Assembly (NCBI GenBank): GCA_036479115.1
Contig: JAZGFD010000104.1
Location: 1 to 29,768, forward strand
DNA: 29,768 nt
From: UBA7328 sp036479115
GTDB lineage: Bacteria; Bacteroidota; Bacteroidia; Chitinophagales; Saprospiraceae
Direction of reading: 5' to 3'
Positions 1 through 8,057 of the stretch are shown in pieces. The first letter of the stretch is position 1; each line of letters begins with the position of its first letter. The notes below the pieces were generated by a model that was not told where the DNA came from, searched no databases, and saw only the letters and a program-made list of their open reading frames with translations. A program made the position numbers and the translations under genes.

Positions 1-15
1 TAGTAACCCAGAGTT

Positions 16-326
16 GAACCTGAAGGGTTCATATAATTATAAAAAATAGTCGATAATTGGTACATACGACCTCGACAGGGTCTAATTTTTTCAATAGAAT
101 AAAAACCTACGAATATTAAATCCCACAGGATTTGTTTTTGAGATTGTTGGTTTGGAATAAATCGGATTAATATTCTTCGTCATTAAATACATATAGGGTT
201 TGTATATATGAATCTGTAGGGTTCTTATGTTTATAGAATATGAACACATTTGTATTTGCGACCCCGTTGGGGTCGTACTCCTAGATTTCATCTTTAACCT
301 ATAAATGTTAAATCCCTACAGGATTT
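16..326. repeat. Array of short palindromes spaced about 50 bp
   Basis: Short inverted repeats with AAATCC/GGATTT- or GACC/GGTC-like arms are centred near positions 23, 75, 125, 217, 267 and 318, with a weaker one near 165. The clearest are CGACCCCGTTGGGGTCG (259-275) and AAATCCCTACAGGATTT (310-326). Arms vary but stay self-complementary, so the fold rather than the sequence appears conserved. Centre spacing is about 50 bp, with a double gap around the degenerate unit. No credible gene overlaps the array; a 66-codon open frame on the minus strand is most likely a by-product of the repeats. Function is unknown; REP-like elements or serial protein-binding sites are possible. Confidence 0.6.
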
Positions 327-462
327 AAAGATCGGTTCTGAATGTGCTATTAGAATGGCCAAGGTCAAGGTTAAAATATCTGGCATGTTTAAATCAGGCG
401 AACACGTCTTCTGTACCCTAAGGCCTGTTTGTGATACTTTGAGAACAAGTAATCTCAATATC

Positions 463-523
463 ACTCAACTATGATGCAATTAGTCCAAACTTAATCCTCT
501 ATTAATGGTACCTGTGTAGTCAC
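463..523. mobile_element. Fragment of an IS66-type element right end
   Basis: These 61 bases closely match 12740-12800, the right end of the deleted IS66 element, including the shared block TAGTCCAAACTTAAT and the terminal ACCTG(T/G)GTAGTCAC. No matching left end is visible upstream, so this is a truncated remnant. Bases 327-462 and 524-577 show nothing recognisable. Confidence 0.6.
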
Positions 524-577
524 AAAAAAACCTTGTCAAACCTAAATTGATATACCTGAAAAAATACATTTTTCTAT

Positions 578-1150
578 TTATACATCCAGATGTGCTATTT
601 CAATGACCTCTCCAAGTGACATATCATGCAAATACTCATTGCCTATTCTTACCCTTACTAATCTCAAAGTAGGAAAGCCTACAGCGGCTGTCATTTTTCG
701 TACTTGCCTAAATTTTCCTTCTCTTATGGTGATACTGGCCCAGGAAGTAGGCCCATGACGCTCATCTCTTATCTTCCATCCATTTGGTAAGTTCGGTGAT
801 TCTCTTAATATTTGAGCCAAGCAGGGTAGGGTCGTATATTTTTTTCCCTCAAAGCCTATTTCCACTCCCTTTTGTAAAGTAGCAATGGCTTCTTGACTTA
901 TTATTCCATCTACTTGAACGTAATATTCCTTTTCTACTTTTGTACTCAATATGTTATAGCTTACCTGTCCATCAGTGGTGAGTAGTAGTAATCCTTCAGA
1001 ATTTTCATCCAATCTTCCAATAGCCATTGTATGAGGAGGAAAATTATATAACGCTCCTAGGAGTTTCTTCTTTCTTTTTTGCTCATATATGAATTGCGAC
1101 AGATATCGCGGAGGTTTGTATAATTTGAAATGCCTGTGTGATACCATCAA
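578..1150 (-). CDS. rluE: 23S rRNA pseudouridine synthase, RluE-like
   Basis: This is a 190-residue member of the RsuA/RluB/RluE/RluF family, which isomerises a uridine to pseudouridine in rRNA; RluE acts on U2457 of 23S rRNA in E. coli. The catalytic motif GRLDENSEGLLLLTTDG is at about residues 45-61, with the aspartate at 48. The C-terminal block with PTSWASITIREGKFRQVRK and VGFPTLRLVR closely follows RluE. There is no N-terminal S4 domain, as in RluE and unlike RsuA or RluF. Two adjacent ATGs begin the frame, and either could be the start. It is the last gene of a minus-strand run, about 85 bp after the dipeptidase gene. The exact target uridine is inferred. Confidence 0.87.
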   Translation of the reverse strand: MMVSHRHFKLYKPPRYLSQFIYEQKRKKKLLGALYNFPPHTMAIGRLDENSEGLLLLTTDGQVSYNILSTKVEKEYYVQVDGIISQEAIATLQKGVEIGFEGKKYTTLPCLAQILRESPNLPNGWKIRDERHGPTSWASITIREGKFRQVRKMTAAVGFPTLRLVRVRIGNEYLHDMSLGEVIEIAHLDV

Positions 1151-1235
1151 TGGTAATAAAAATTATGAGTGGTTAATTGCTTTATTCTTTGACTTCTTAC
1201 TTTAGATAAGAGGCATTATAGCTTTATTGTTCTTT

Positions 1236-2318
1236 TTATTCGGGTAATATTTCTTTTATCTTTCTCAACCAGTTTTTATACATCACACCTTCTATTTCCT
1301 CATGAGAAAAACCTCTTTCTTTTAATAAAGTAGGAATTTTTTGTAAATCAGCAATGGTGTCCAAATCAGAAGGACCTTGCTCGGTACCAAAACCTCCGTC
1401 GAGGTCAGTCCCAATGGCTACATGATTGGCATTTCCTGCTATTTGGCATATATGCTCCATGTGATTCATCATGTCATTGAGGGTCACTGATGTATTTGAA
1501 GGATGGGATATAGCCCTCTGCCAATTGGGCACCATCATCCACGCATCTAAAGGCAACCCGATGATGGCATCTCTTTCTATGAGTGCTTTGATTTGCTCAT
1601 CGGTAAATTGGCGGTTGTGATCCACTAGAGAACGGCAATTGTTGTGGCTGGCCCATACAGGCCCCTTGTATAATTCTAGAGCCTCCCAGAATGCGGAGTC
1701 ACATAGATGAGTAGCATCCAAAACGATACCCAACTCGTCCATTTTGTACAATAATTCTTTTCCCTTGGTACTTAGTGGCGCGTCACTATCCGTACCATAA
1801 GCGTAAGTACCTGGGCCATAATGTGCTGGCCCTATAGCTCTAAGGCCTTGATTATATCTTTCATACAAATGATCAAAAGTAACTAGAGAATCCGCGCCTT
1901 CTAGTGAAAGAATAAAACCCATTGGGTCATTTTTAAAGGTGGGTTTATTGTCTGCAAAATATTGTAAATCTGATAATTGTTTTATCTGCACTAGGTGACC
2001 ATGCTTTTCCATTTCTTTGTACCATGCCAATTGAGCCGAGGTCATTCCCCATGCCTGTTCAGGACTGTTCCAACCACCCGATGGGTGATCAGGTTTAGCA
2101 TATCGAGCTATGAGGGTAGCTATACATAACTTGATATTTCCTGCCTTCATTGATGGAAAAGAAACGGTATTATTTCCTCGATCTGGAAGATCTGTCATGC
2201 CTTCTTCTGAGGTTCTTATATCTTTTACTGTCCATCTGAGATCCCGATTCCACTCCATCGCATTCATACTCAGATCAAGATGCCCATCTATAACTATGTA
2301 GGGTTTTTCAGATGACAT
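1236..2318 (-). CDS. Membrane dipeptidase, peptidase family M19
   Basis: The 360-residue protein matches zinc-dependent renal-type dipeptidases (M19), which cleave dipeptides and sometimes D-containing or beta-lactam substrates. Expected metal ligands are visible: H13 and D15 in IDGHLD, the bridging glutamate in LSLEGADS, a histidine in DATHL, one in ASHNNCRS, and the aspartate in AIGTDLDGG. There is no signal peptide, so a cytoplasmic location is likely. It lies about 200 bp downstream of the permease-RidA pair on the same strand, which suggests but does not prove a shared role in taking up and breaking down amino-acid derivatives. Length is normal for the family. Confidence 0.9.
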   Translation of the reverse strand: MSSEKPYIVIDGHLDLSMNAMEWNRDLRWTVKDIRTSEEGMTDLPDRGNNTVSFPSMKAGNIKLCIATLIARYAKPDHPSGGWNSPEQAWGMTSAQLAWYKEMEKHGHLVQIKQLSDLQYFADNKPTFKNDPMGFILSLEGADSLVTFDHLYERYNQGLRAIGPAHYGPGTYAYGTDSDAPLSTKGKELLYKMDELGIVLDATHLCDSAFWEALELYKGPVWASHNNCRSLVDHNRQFTDEQIKALIERDAIIGLPLDAWMMVPNWQRAISHPSNTSVTLNDMMNHMEHICQIAGNANHVAIGTDLDGGFGTEQGPSDLDTIADLQKIPTLLKERGFSHEEIEGVMYKNWLRKIKEILPE

Positions 2319-2521
2319 TATTATTTTTTTTAGTAAAATTGAAATATACCATTCGCATTTATAGATTCGGCAAATTTGCCCAAATATTCGAGCATAATAG
2401 GGTTAAGGTTTTAGATTTCGACTCTAAGAGGAGGGGAAATAACTATCAGCTACTTGTGAAAAATAATCTAAAATCGGAAACTCTATTTGTGGTAAGGATA
2501 GAAGAAAGAGGTCGTTAAATC

Positions 2522-2986
2522 CTATATCTTCAATAAAAACAAAGCCTCAATCTCCACAGGAATATTATCAGGTAAGGTACCCATACCTACTGCACTTCTC
2601 ACTCCCACACCATGCTCTTCGCCCCAAATGTCTAAGAATAATTCACTACAACCATTGATAACATATGGATGTTTTTCAAAATCAGATCTTGCATTTACCA
2701 TTCCCAAAACTTTTACAACTCTTTCTATACGATTAAGACTTCCTAAATGATGGAATAGGGTAGCAAGGATAGTAAGGCCTACTTGTCTGGCAGCCAGCTT
2801 ACCTTCTTCTATATTCAAATCAGTCCCTATTTGACCTTTGATCAGAGTCTCATCCACATTAAGAGGCCCATGACCTGATACGTATACATTATTTTTTATT
2901 TGCAGAAAAGGTTTATATACACCTAATGGTTTGGGAGGCGGCGGAAGTGTTAATCCTAGTTTTTCAAAATTTCTATCTGCTGTCAT
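2522..2986 (-). CDS. RidA family enamine/imine deaminase (YjgF/YER057c/UK114)
   Basis: The 154-residue protein has the RidA fold signatures: NNVYVSGHGPL near residues 50-60, a central QVGLTILATL helix, and the C-terminal VRSAVGMGTLP...VEIEA, whose arginine and glutamate align with the active-site residues of RidA. RidA proteins hydrolyse reactive enamine/imine intermediates from PLP enzymes such as serine/threonine dehydratases. The frame stays open upstream to 3058, but the ATG at 2986 is preferred: it overlaps the stop of the permease gene (TAATG), and the extra 24 residues have no family counterpart. The overlap implies translational coupling. The N-terminal LTLPPPPKPLG resembles the longer RidA subgroup often encoded beside transporters and PLP enzymes. 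Confidence 0.88.
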   Translation of the reverse strand: MTADRNFEKLGLTLPPPPKPLGVYKPFLQIKNNVYVSGHGPLNVDETLIKGQIGTDLNIEEGKLAARQVGLTILATLFHHLGSLNRIERVVKVLGMVNARSDFEKHPYVINGCSELFLDIWGEEHGVGVRSAVGMGTLPDNIPVEIEALFLLKI

Positions 2987-4302
2987 TATATAAATTGGTT
3001 TAATATTAATACACCTACAATACCAGCTACGGATACTATTGTTTCCATCACTGACCATGTTTTTAAAGTGTCAACTACTGTCATATTAAAATATTCTTTG
3101 AATAACCAAAAGCCTGCATCATTGACATGAGAAAACATTAAGCTTCCTGCACCAGTGGCTAGTACCATGAGATTGGGATTGGCTCCAGTGAGCGGAATCA
3201 AAGGGGCTACAATACCTGCACTTGTAAGCCCAGCCACTGTAGCAGAACCGACACATACCCTGATAATAGCTGCTATGCCCCATGCTAATATAAGTGGTGA
3301 TATGGACATTGCTTGAAATTGCTCACCTATGTACAGACTTACTTCACTTACTACTAATATTTCTTTAAGCGCTCCAGCACCAGCTATAATAAGCAAGATC
3401 ATGGCTATGTCTTTTATGGCATATACAAACAAATTTGATACTTTTTTTATGGTTTTTCCTTGTCTTATTCCTAAAGTATATATCGCTACCAATATGGTAA
3501 TGACCATGGCAATTACTGGGTCACCAATAAAGTTTATCAAAGTAAGAAAAGAATGGTCATTTTCAAGAAATATTTTACACAAAGCAGAACCTGCTAAAAG
3601 GACTATTGGCAATAAAGCTGTGAATAATGATATAGTCAACCCCGGCATTTCATCATCACGAAACTTTTTATCATTATAAAAAGATTTTAAGGGTTTTGGA
3701 TTGTATTTTTTTAAAGTCCTAGAAAATACAGGCCCTCCTAAAATAATGGCAGGTATGGCTACTATTAAGCCATAAAGCAATGTAAGACCCATGTCAGCGC
3801 CGTAGCTTCCAACCAGTGCAGTTGGAGCAGGATGAGGAGGCAAATATCCATGAGTTACGCTTAGTGCAGCTAACATAGGCAAACCCACATAAAGTAATGG
3901 CAACCGTGTGGTAGCTGCTACTGTAAATACCAATGGCAAGAGTATCACAAAGCCTACCGAGTAAAACATGGGTATGCCTACCACAAATCCTGTTAGAACC
4001 AATGCCCACTGCATATATTTTTCTGGGAAAGCACTGATCAAACTATCAGAAATGCGTTGTGCTGCCCCGCTTTCAGCTACGAGTTTACCCAGCATGGCAC
4101 CTAGACCTAATATGATAACTAAAAAGCCTATAGTCCCACCTATCCCTTTTTGTATTGCTCCACTTATTGATTCTACAGGTATGCCCAAGGCCAGCCCTAG
4201 TCCAATAGAAACAATAATGAAAGAGATAAAGGTGTCAAGTTTAAAATATCCTAAAAGGATTACAAGTACTAATATTCCAATAAGCACAATAACTAAAGAC
4301 AT
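2986..4302 (-). CDS. GntP-family gluconate/D-serine-type permease
   Basis: The 438-residue, very hydrophobic protein has 12 or more likely membrane segments and the GntP-family pattern: GLGAMLGKLVAESGAA near residue 65, GIPMFYSVGFVILLPL near 110, and VTHGYLPPHPAPTA near 150. Members are proton symporters for gluconate, other sugar acids, D-serine or glycerate. The substrate here cannot be read from sequence. Coupling to ridA through a TAATG overlap favours an amino-acid-like substrate over gluconate, because RidA acts downstream of amino-acid PLP enzymes; no gluconate kinase is nearby. It is the first gene of the minus-strand group. Its upstream region runs into miniature transposons from 4424. 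Confidence 0.88.
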   Translation of the reverse strand: MSLVIVLIGILVLVILLGYFKLDTFISFIIVSIGLGLALGIPVESISGAIQKGIGGTIGFLVIILGLGAMLGKLVAESGAAQRISDSLISAFPEKYMQWALVLTGFVVGIPMFYSVGFVILLPLVFTVAATTRLPLLYVGLPMLAALSVTHGYLPPHPAPTALVGSYGADMGLTLLYGLIVAIPAIILGGPVFSRTLKKYNPKPLKSFYNDKKFRDDEMPGLTISLFTALLPIVLLAGSALCKIFLENDHSFLTLINFIGDPVIAMVITILVAIYTLGIRQGKTIKKVSNLFVYAIKDIAMILLIIAGAGALKEILVVSEVSLYIGEQFQAMSISPLILAWGIAAIIRVCVGSATVAGLTSAGIVAPLIPLTGANPNLMVLATGAGSLMFSHVNDAGFWLFKEYFNMTVVDTLKTWSVMETIVSVAGIVGVLILNQFI

Positions 4303-4423
4303 CAGAAATTGTTTCTTTATGTTAAAAAATGTTGAATGTACAAATTGTAAATGAGTACTGCTGTATGGTACAATATTTTACTATAATAGAGTATATACTG
4401 GTTAAACGAACACGCATTTAAAT

Positions 4424-4472
4424 TGAGCCCACTCTGAAAACAGATAATTTTCACAAAATGAATTATTATAGA
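4424..4472. mobile_element. Truncated MITE, same subfamily as 21143-21304
   Basis: The segment begins TGAGCCCACTCTGAAAACAG and matches the reverse complement of the right end of the 21143-21304 element for about 48 bases, ending in ATTATTATAGA. It breaks off exactly where the next miniature element (4473) begins; the rest of the copy is missing. Confidence 0.65.
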
Positions 4473-4679
4473 TGAGCCTACTCTGGAAACTTACATTTTT
4501 CAAAAAAGAATCGTCTTGGATGAAATTTGCATTTGTAGAAATTCGGTGATGCCTGAGTATCAGGGAGTTGAGAAAAATGTAAAGTTCGCAAAAGCTTTAT
4601 GCAGAGCTTGCCGAAGTGTTTATGCAGAACTTTTCGAAGTAAACTTTTTTTGATTTTTTGAGTTTATAGGGTGGACTCT
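4473..4679 (+). mobile_element. Miniature inverted-repeat element (TGAGCC family), expanded copy
   Basis: Ends TGAGCCTACTCTGGAAAC and GGGTGGACTC match the other 162-bp copies in the window, and the interior carries the family block GGTGATGCCTGAGTATCAG. This copy is about 45 bp longer because of two tandem units, TTTATGCAGAGCTTGCCGAA and TTTATGCAGAACTTTTCGAA (about 4595-4640). It sits inside a truncated older copy. The left flank TAGA and right flank TAGT match only partly, so the right boundary is uncertain. Confidence 0.7.
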
Positions 4680-4714
4680 AGTGCTCTGTCAATTTATCCT
4701 TGACAGAGCACTAG
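4678..4714. repeat. Perfect 15-bp hairpin
   Basis: CTAGTGCTCTGTCAA (4678-4692) and its exact reverse complement (4700-4714) flank a 7-base loop, TTTATCC. No T-run follows on either strand, so it is not a standard terminator. It abuts the right end of the miniature element. The remaining bases 4715-4862 show nothing recognisable. Confidence 0.65.
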
Positions 4715-4862
4715 TTTAGTACCTTTAATAAACCATCAGAGGTCTATCAAGTAGTATATGATGGACTGGGTTTGACACAAAGTCACACCTTTTTAACCCG
4801 ATAGTAATGGTAAACCGACTTAGCAGCCTACATTGCGTTGCAAATAGATTTTGATTAAGCCC

Positions 4863-5780
4863 TTATTTCTTTTTATTTTTCATTTCATCTAAGGTCTGTG
4901 TTGCAGCAAAAGATGCAGTCATAGCAGTAAGCATGTCACTAGCTGCAGATGGTGCATTAGGTAGCATTATCAAGTTACTATTCACATTTTCTCCCATTGA
5001 TTGTAAAGTGTCATAATGCTGAGTCACTACGATCAGAGCAGATGCTTCTTGAGAATTTATACCTACTTTATTGAGTACTTCCACTGATTCTTCAAGCCCT
5101 CTGGCTATTTCTCTTCGCTGATCGGCGATACCTTGACCCTGTAACCTTTTACTTTCTGCCTCTGCTTTTGCTTTGGCTACAATCCGGATCCTTTCTGCCT
5201 CACCTTCATATTCTGCTGCTATTTTTTCTCTTTCTGAAGCATTGATTCTATTCATTGCATTTTTTACAGCTTGATCGGGATCTATATCTGTGACAAGTGC
5301 CTTTACGATGCCATATCCATAAGCATTCATGGCTTCTTGTAACTCTGATCTTATAGCCAGTGCGATGTCATCTTTTCTTACGAATACATCATCTAGCTTC
5401 ATTTTAGGTACTTCGGCTCTTACCACATCAAATATGTAAGATGTAATCTGGTCATGTGGAAGGTCTAATTCATAAAAAGCATCATAAATTGATTTGCGCA
5501 ACACATTAAACTGAACAGATACCTTGAGTCCTACGAATACATCATCTAGAGTTTTGGTCTCTACTGGCACATCCAATTGTTGGATTTTAAGTGATAACCT
5601 TCCCGCTACTTTATCAATAAGGGGAATTTTAAATTGTAATCCAGAATTTCTAACGGAGTGAAATTTCCCCAACCTTTCGATGATAGCTGCAGTTTGTTGC
5701 TTAACTGTAAATACGCCAGAAGCAATTATCACTAAGACGACAATGAGTAAAGGAACAAATGGAATTAGAGAGGATGGCAT
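4863..5780 (-). CDS. SPFH/prohibitin-domain membrane protein, HIR-like stomatin
   Basis: The 305-residue protein has one N-terminal membrane segment (about residues 5-25), an SPFH/Band 7 domain (about 25-200), an alanine/glutamate-rich helical stretch (about 185-235) and a short C-terminal tail. Blocks such as VETKTLDDVFVGLKV, FDVVRAEVPKMKLDDVF and AYGYGIVKALVTDIDPD resemble plant hypersensitive-induced-reaction proteins and bacterial relatives more than HflK/HflC. Such proteins form oligomeric scaffolds on the inner membrane. It has no NfeD-type or protease partner nearby, and it is divergent from the thioredoxin-like gene, whose ATG is 128 bp away. The role here is unknown. Confidence 0.87.
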   Translation of the reverse strand: MPSSLIPFVPLLIVVLVIIASGVFTVKQQTAAIIERLGKFHSVRNSGLQFKIPLIDKVAGRLSLKIQQLDVPVETKTLDDVFVGLKVSVQFNVLRKSIYDAFYELDLPHDQITSYIFDVVRAEVPKMKLDDVFVRKDDIALAIRSELQEAMNAYGYGIVKALVTDIDPDQAVKNAMNRINASEREKIAAEYEGEAERIRIVAKAKAEAESKRLQGQGIADQRREIARGLEESVEVLNKVGINSQEASALIVVTQHYDTLQSMGENVNSNLIMLPNAPSAASDMLTAMTASFAATQTLDEMKNKKK

Positions 5781-5907
5781 AAATATTTAATTTTAATGAT
5801 TGTTAATATATTTATTTGTTTAAATACTATTTCTTTTGATGAAAATCGGTTTGTTAAATAAGATTTTTCTCAAAATACAGTTTCTTAATTTACATAAGCA
5901 ATTTTCT

Positions 5908-6912
5908 ATGAAAATTTTTGTATTGGTACTATTTGTATTTTCTTTTGCGGTTAATAGCAATGCCCAATTATTCAAATATGCAGATTATAATCCTATTGAG
6001 TTAGGAAAAGTACATTGGTTGCGAAATTATGATGCTGCTTTATTAAAAGCTGAAAAAGTAGATAAGCCTGTATTTATTCTATTCCAAGAGGTGCCAGGAT
6101 GTAGTAACTGTACCAAGTATGGGAAAAATATCTTGTCGCACCCTCTTATAGTAGAAGCTATAGAAGACGAATTTATACCATTGGCTATTTATAACAATAA
6201 AAAAGGACATGACGGAGAGGTGTTGAAGTACTTTAACGAACCTGCCTGGAACAATCCAGTGGTGAGATTTGTATCAAGTAATGGTAGTGAAGTGGGGCCA
6301 CGTATTGGAAATTTCTCATCTACATCACAATTATTGCTCGCTATGCAAACTGTTATAAAAAACAGTAAAAAAGAAGTCCCGAATTACCTGACCTTACTCA
6401 CTGATGAATATCTGGCAAAAGAAAACGGCACCGATGACTTTTATTTAAGCATGTATTGTTTTTGGACAGGGGAGAAAGAAATAGCTAAAATCAAAGGTGT
6501 CATTGCCACAGAGGCGGGATATATGCATGGGAAAGAAGTAGTAAAAGTGAGTTTTGATGAATCACAAACAGACATCAGTAAAATAGCACATAAAGCATCC
6601 AAAAAAAATTGTGGAGATCAGGTCTTTACAAATGTCAATGTGAACGGTAAAATACCAAGTAAAAAAATCGGAAAGTATAGAAAGGATGGACAAGACAAGT
6701 ATTATTTGCTTCATTCGCCTTTAAAATACCTGCCTATGACAGAATATCAGAAATCAAAAGTGAATAGTGCTCTAGGAAGCAATGATGACTCTAAAAAATA
6801 TTTGTCACCACGGCAACTACTATTATTGAAAAAATCGATAAATACAAAAAATCTTATAGAGGAAGACTTTGTTAATACTTGGTACAAAACTGTAGGTGTT
6901 TCGGCCCCATAA
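5908..6912 (+). CDS. Secreted thioredoxin-like protein with MsrA-like C-terminal domain
   Basis: The ATG at 5908 gives a clean signal peptide (residues 1-20, ending SNAQ); the frame is open back to 5836, but the upstream residues would bury this signal. The 334-residue product has a thioredoxin-like domain (about 35-150) with EVPGCSNC, placing C65 and C68 as a CxxC redox pair. A second region (about 180-305) begins YCFWTGEKEIAKIKGV, then GYMHGKEVVKVSFD and YLSPRQ, resembling MsrA methionine sulfoxide reductase around its catalytic GCFWxxE. C184 would be the nucleophile. The VPGC motif recalls a group of thioredoxin-like selenoproteins and cysteine homologues annotated with a VPGUxxT motif. 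A periplasmic repair role for oxidised proteins is inferred. Confidence 0.75.
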   Translation: MKIFVLVLFVFSFAVNSNAQLFKYADYNPIELGKVHWLRNYDAALLKAEKVDKPVFILFQEVPGCSNCTKYGKNILSHPLIVEAIEDEFIPLAIYNNKKGHDGEVLKYFNEPAWNNPVVRFVSSNGSEVGPRIGNFSSTSQLLLAMQTVIKNSKKEVPNYLTLLTDEYLAKENGTDDFYLSMYCFWTGEKEIAKIKGVIATEAGYMHGKEVVKVSFDESQTDISKIAHKASKKNCGDQVFTNVNVNGKIPSKKIGKYRKDGQDKYYLLHSPLKYLPMTEYQKSKVNSALGSNDDSKKYLSPRQLLLLKKSINTKNLIEEDFVNTWYKTVGVSAP

Positions 6913-7028
6913 ATAGTCGGATAGAGACGTTAAAATCGTAAAGGAAGCTGCACAAGGAGCCATTCACATTGATTGGCAAACTGCTAACATGCCGTGTATT
7001 TGTCTTCAGAAATGACCCTATTTTGTGT

Positions 7029-7852
7029 TTAGTCGGACACTATAATTTTAAATATGTTTTCAAAAGCATCATAAACTGCTACATGCAAAGCATCTCCATG
7101 ACTTTGTTCCTCAAAAAATTTATAAAAGAGTTTTGTATTTTCTTTTTTTTCAATATTTAATTTTTGGAAGAGTTCTTTTGCTGTCCTTTCCATTGCTTTT
7201 CCTTCTTTTCCTACGGCAATATAAATTGACTTTTTGGTTTGGTATTCTTGCGGTTCAAATGCTAAGAAAGATTCATTATTCCACTATAAACTGGGACTTA
7301 CAATTATGTAATTATCAAATAATTGCGGCTTTTTAAATAAAATTTCTGTGGCCAATAGTCCACCAAGAGATTGTCCTATTATTGTTTTTATAGTGTTGTT
7401 TTTATAGTTTCTGTCAATAAATGGTTGCAATTCTTTTTTTATAAAACTTTCTGATTTTCCTGTTGTAGGAAAATCTTCTTTATCTTTTTTTTTGTTGTTG
7501 GAAATGTAAAATCCCTTTTTCTATCTGTATTCGAAATACCAACAACAATAGTTTCTGGTATCATATTTATCCAAGAAAAAGAACCAAACTGAACAATCCC
7601 TGAAATATGAATAAAATCTTCATCAATTGAACCGTTCAAGAGATAAATTACAAGATATTTTTTAATTGAATCGTTTGAATAACCATTTGGCAAATAAATA
7701 TTTAGTATCCTATTCTCATTCAGTATTTCTGATTTTATTTCAACTTTATCTCCTATTTTGATAATTCCCTTTTCTATTATTTCAGTTTGAGCAAACAATA
7801 GATTACTAAACAATAAAATTATCAATGTAAGATTTACCATTCTGATATTCAT
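7029..7852 (-). pseudogene. Decayed secreted alpha/beta-hydrolase (putative esterase)
   Basis: The first 137 codons (7852 to 7439) encode a signal peptide ending LFAQ and the start of an esterase-D-like hydrolase (RILNIYLPNGY, IPETIVVGISNTDRKRDF). The frame then shifts inside a run of nine T on the plus strand (A on the coding strand, about 7484-7492). In the new frame the protein continues through TIIGQSLGGLLATEILF, with the GxSxG nucleophile, to VYDAFENIF and a stop at 7029-7031. A TAG near 7285 interrupts what would be PSLWW. Two independent lesions show the gene is not producing an intact enzyme. Siderophore esterases and other serine esterases share this fold; the original substrate is unknown. 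Confidence 0.8.
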
Positions 7853-7881
7853 ATTGTATTTGTTTTTATGTTACACTATTT

Positions 7882-8045
7882 GTAACTACTCATTTAAGCC
7901 CTAATAGCAGAGTTATTATTAACCTGTTTTATTGGTTAGTGAATCTGGATTATGTCGCCATATCTTTGATTTGAGGTGAGAATAGCCGCAGGATAACAGA
8001 AAAAATACTTTTTTTATCCAAAATTGGCTCCACCAGAGTAGTTAC
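7882..8045. mobile_element. Long IS66-derived miniature element
   Basis: The left end GTAACTACTCATTT and right end CCACCAGAGTAGTTAC are inverted copies of the IS66-type ends seen elsewhere in the window. The interior aligns over about 150 bases with 8784-8937 (shared blocks AATAGCAGAGTTATTA and AGCCGCAGGATAAC / AACCGCAGGACAAC). Flanks CACTATTT and AAAAATTT do not form a good duplication, so this copy is old or rearranged. Confidence 0.6.
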
Positions 8046-8057
8046 AAAAATTTCAAG

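Noticed and set aside
91..291. 66-codon minus-strand frame
   Set aside because: It runs through the palindrome array and reads as repeat-derived residues such as NPVGFN and TPTGSQ.
16..326. CRISPR array
   Set aside because: The palindromes differ in sequence and the intervals are not unique spacers between identical repeats.
2987..3058. Longer start for the RidA gene
   Set aside because: The extension overlaps permease coding sequence and the TAATG start gives the family length.
4678..4714. Terminator of the SPFH gene or permease
   Set aside because: The perfect hairpin has no T-run on either strand.
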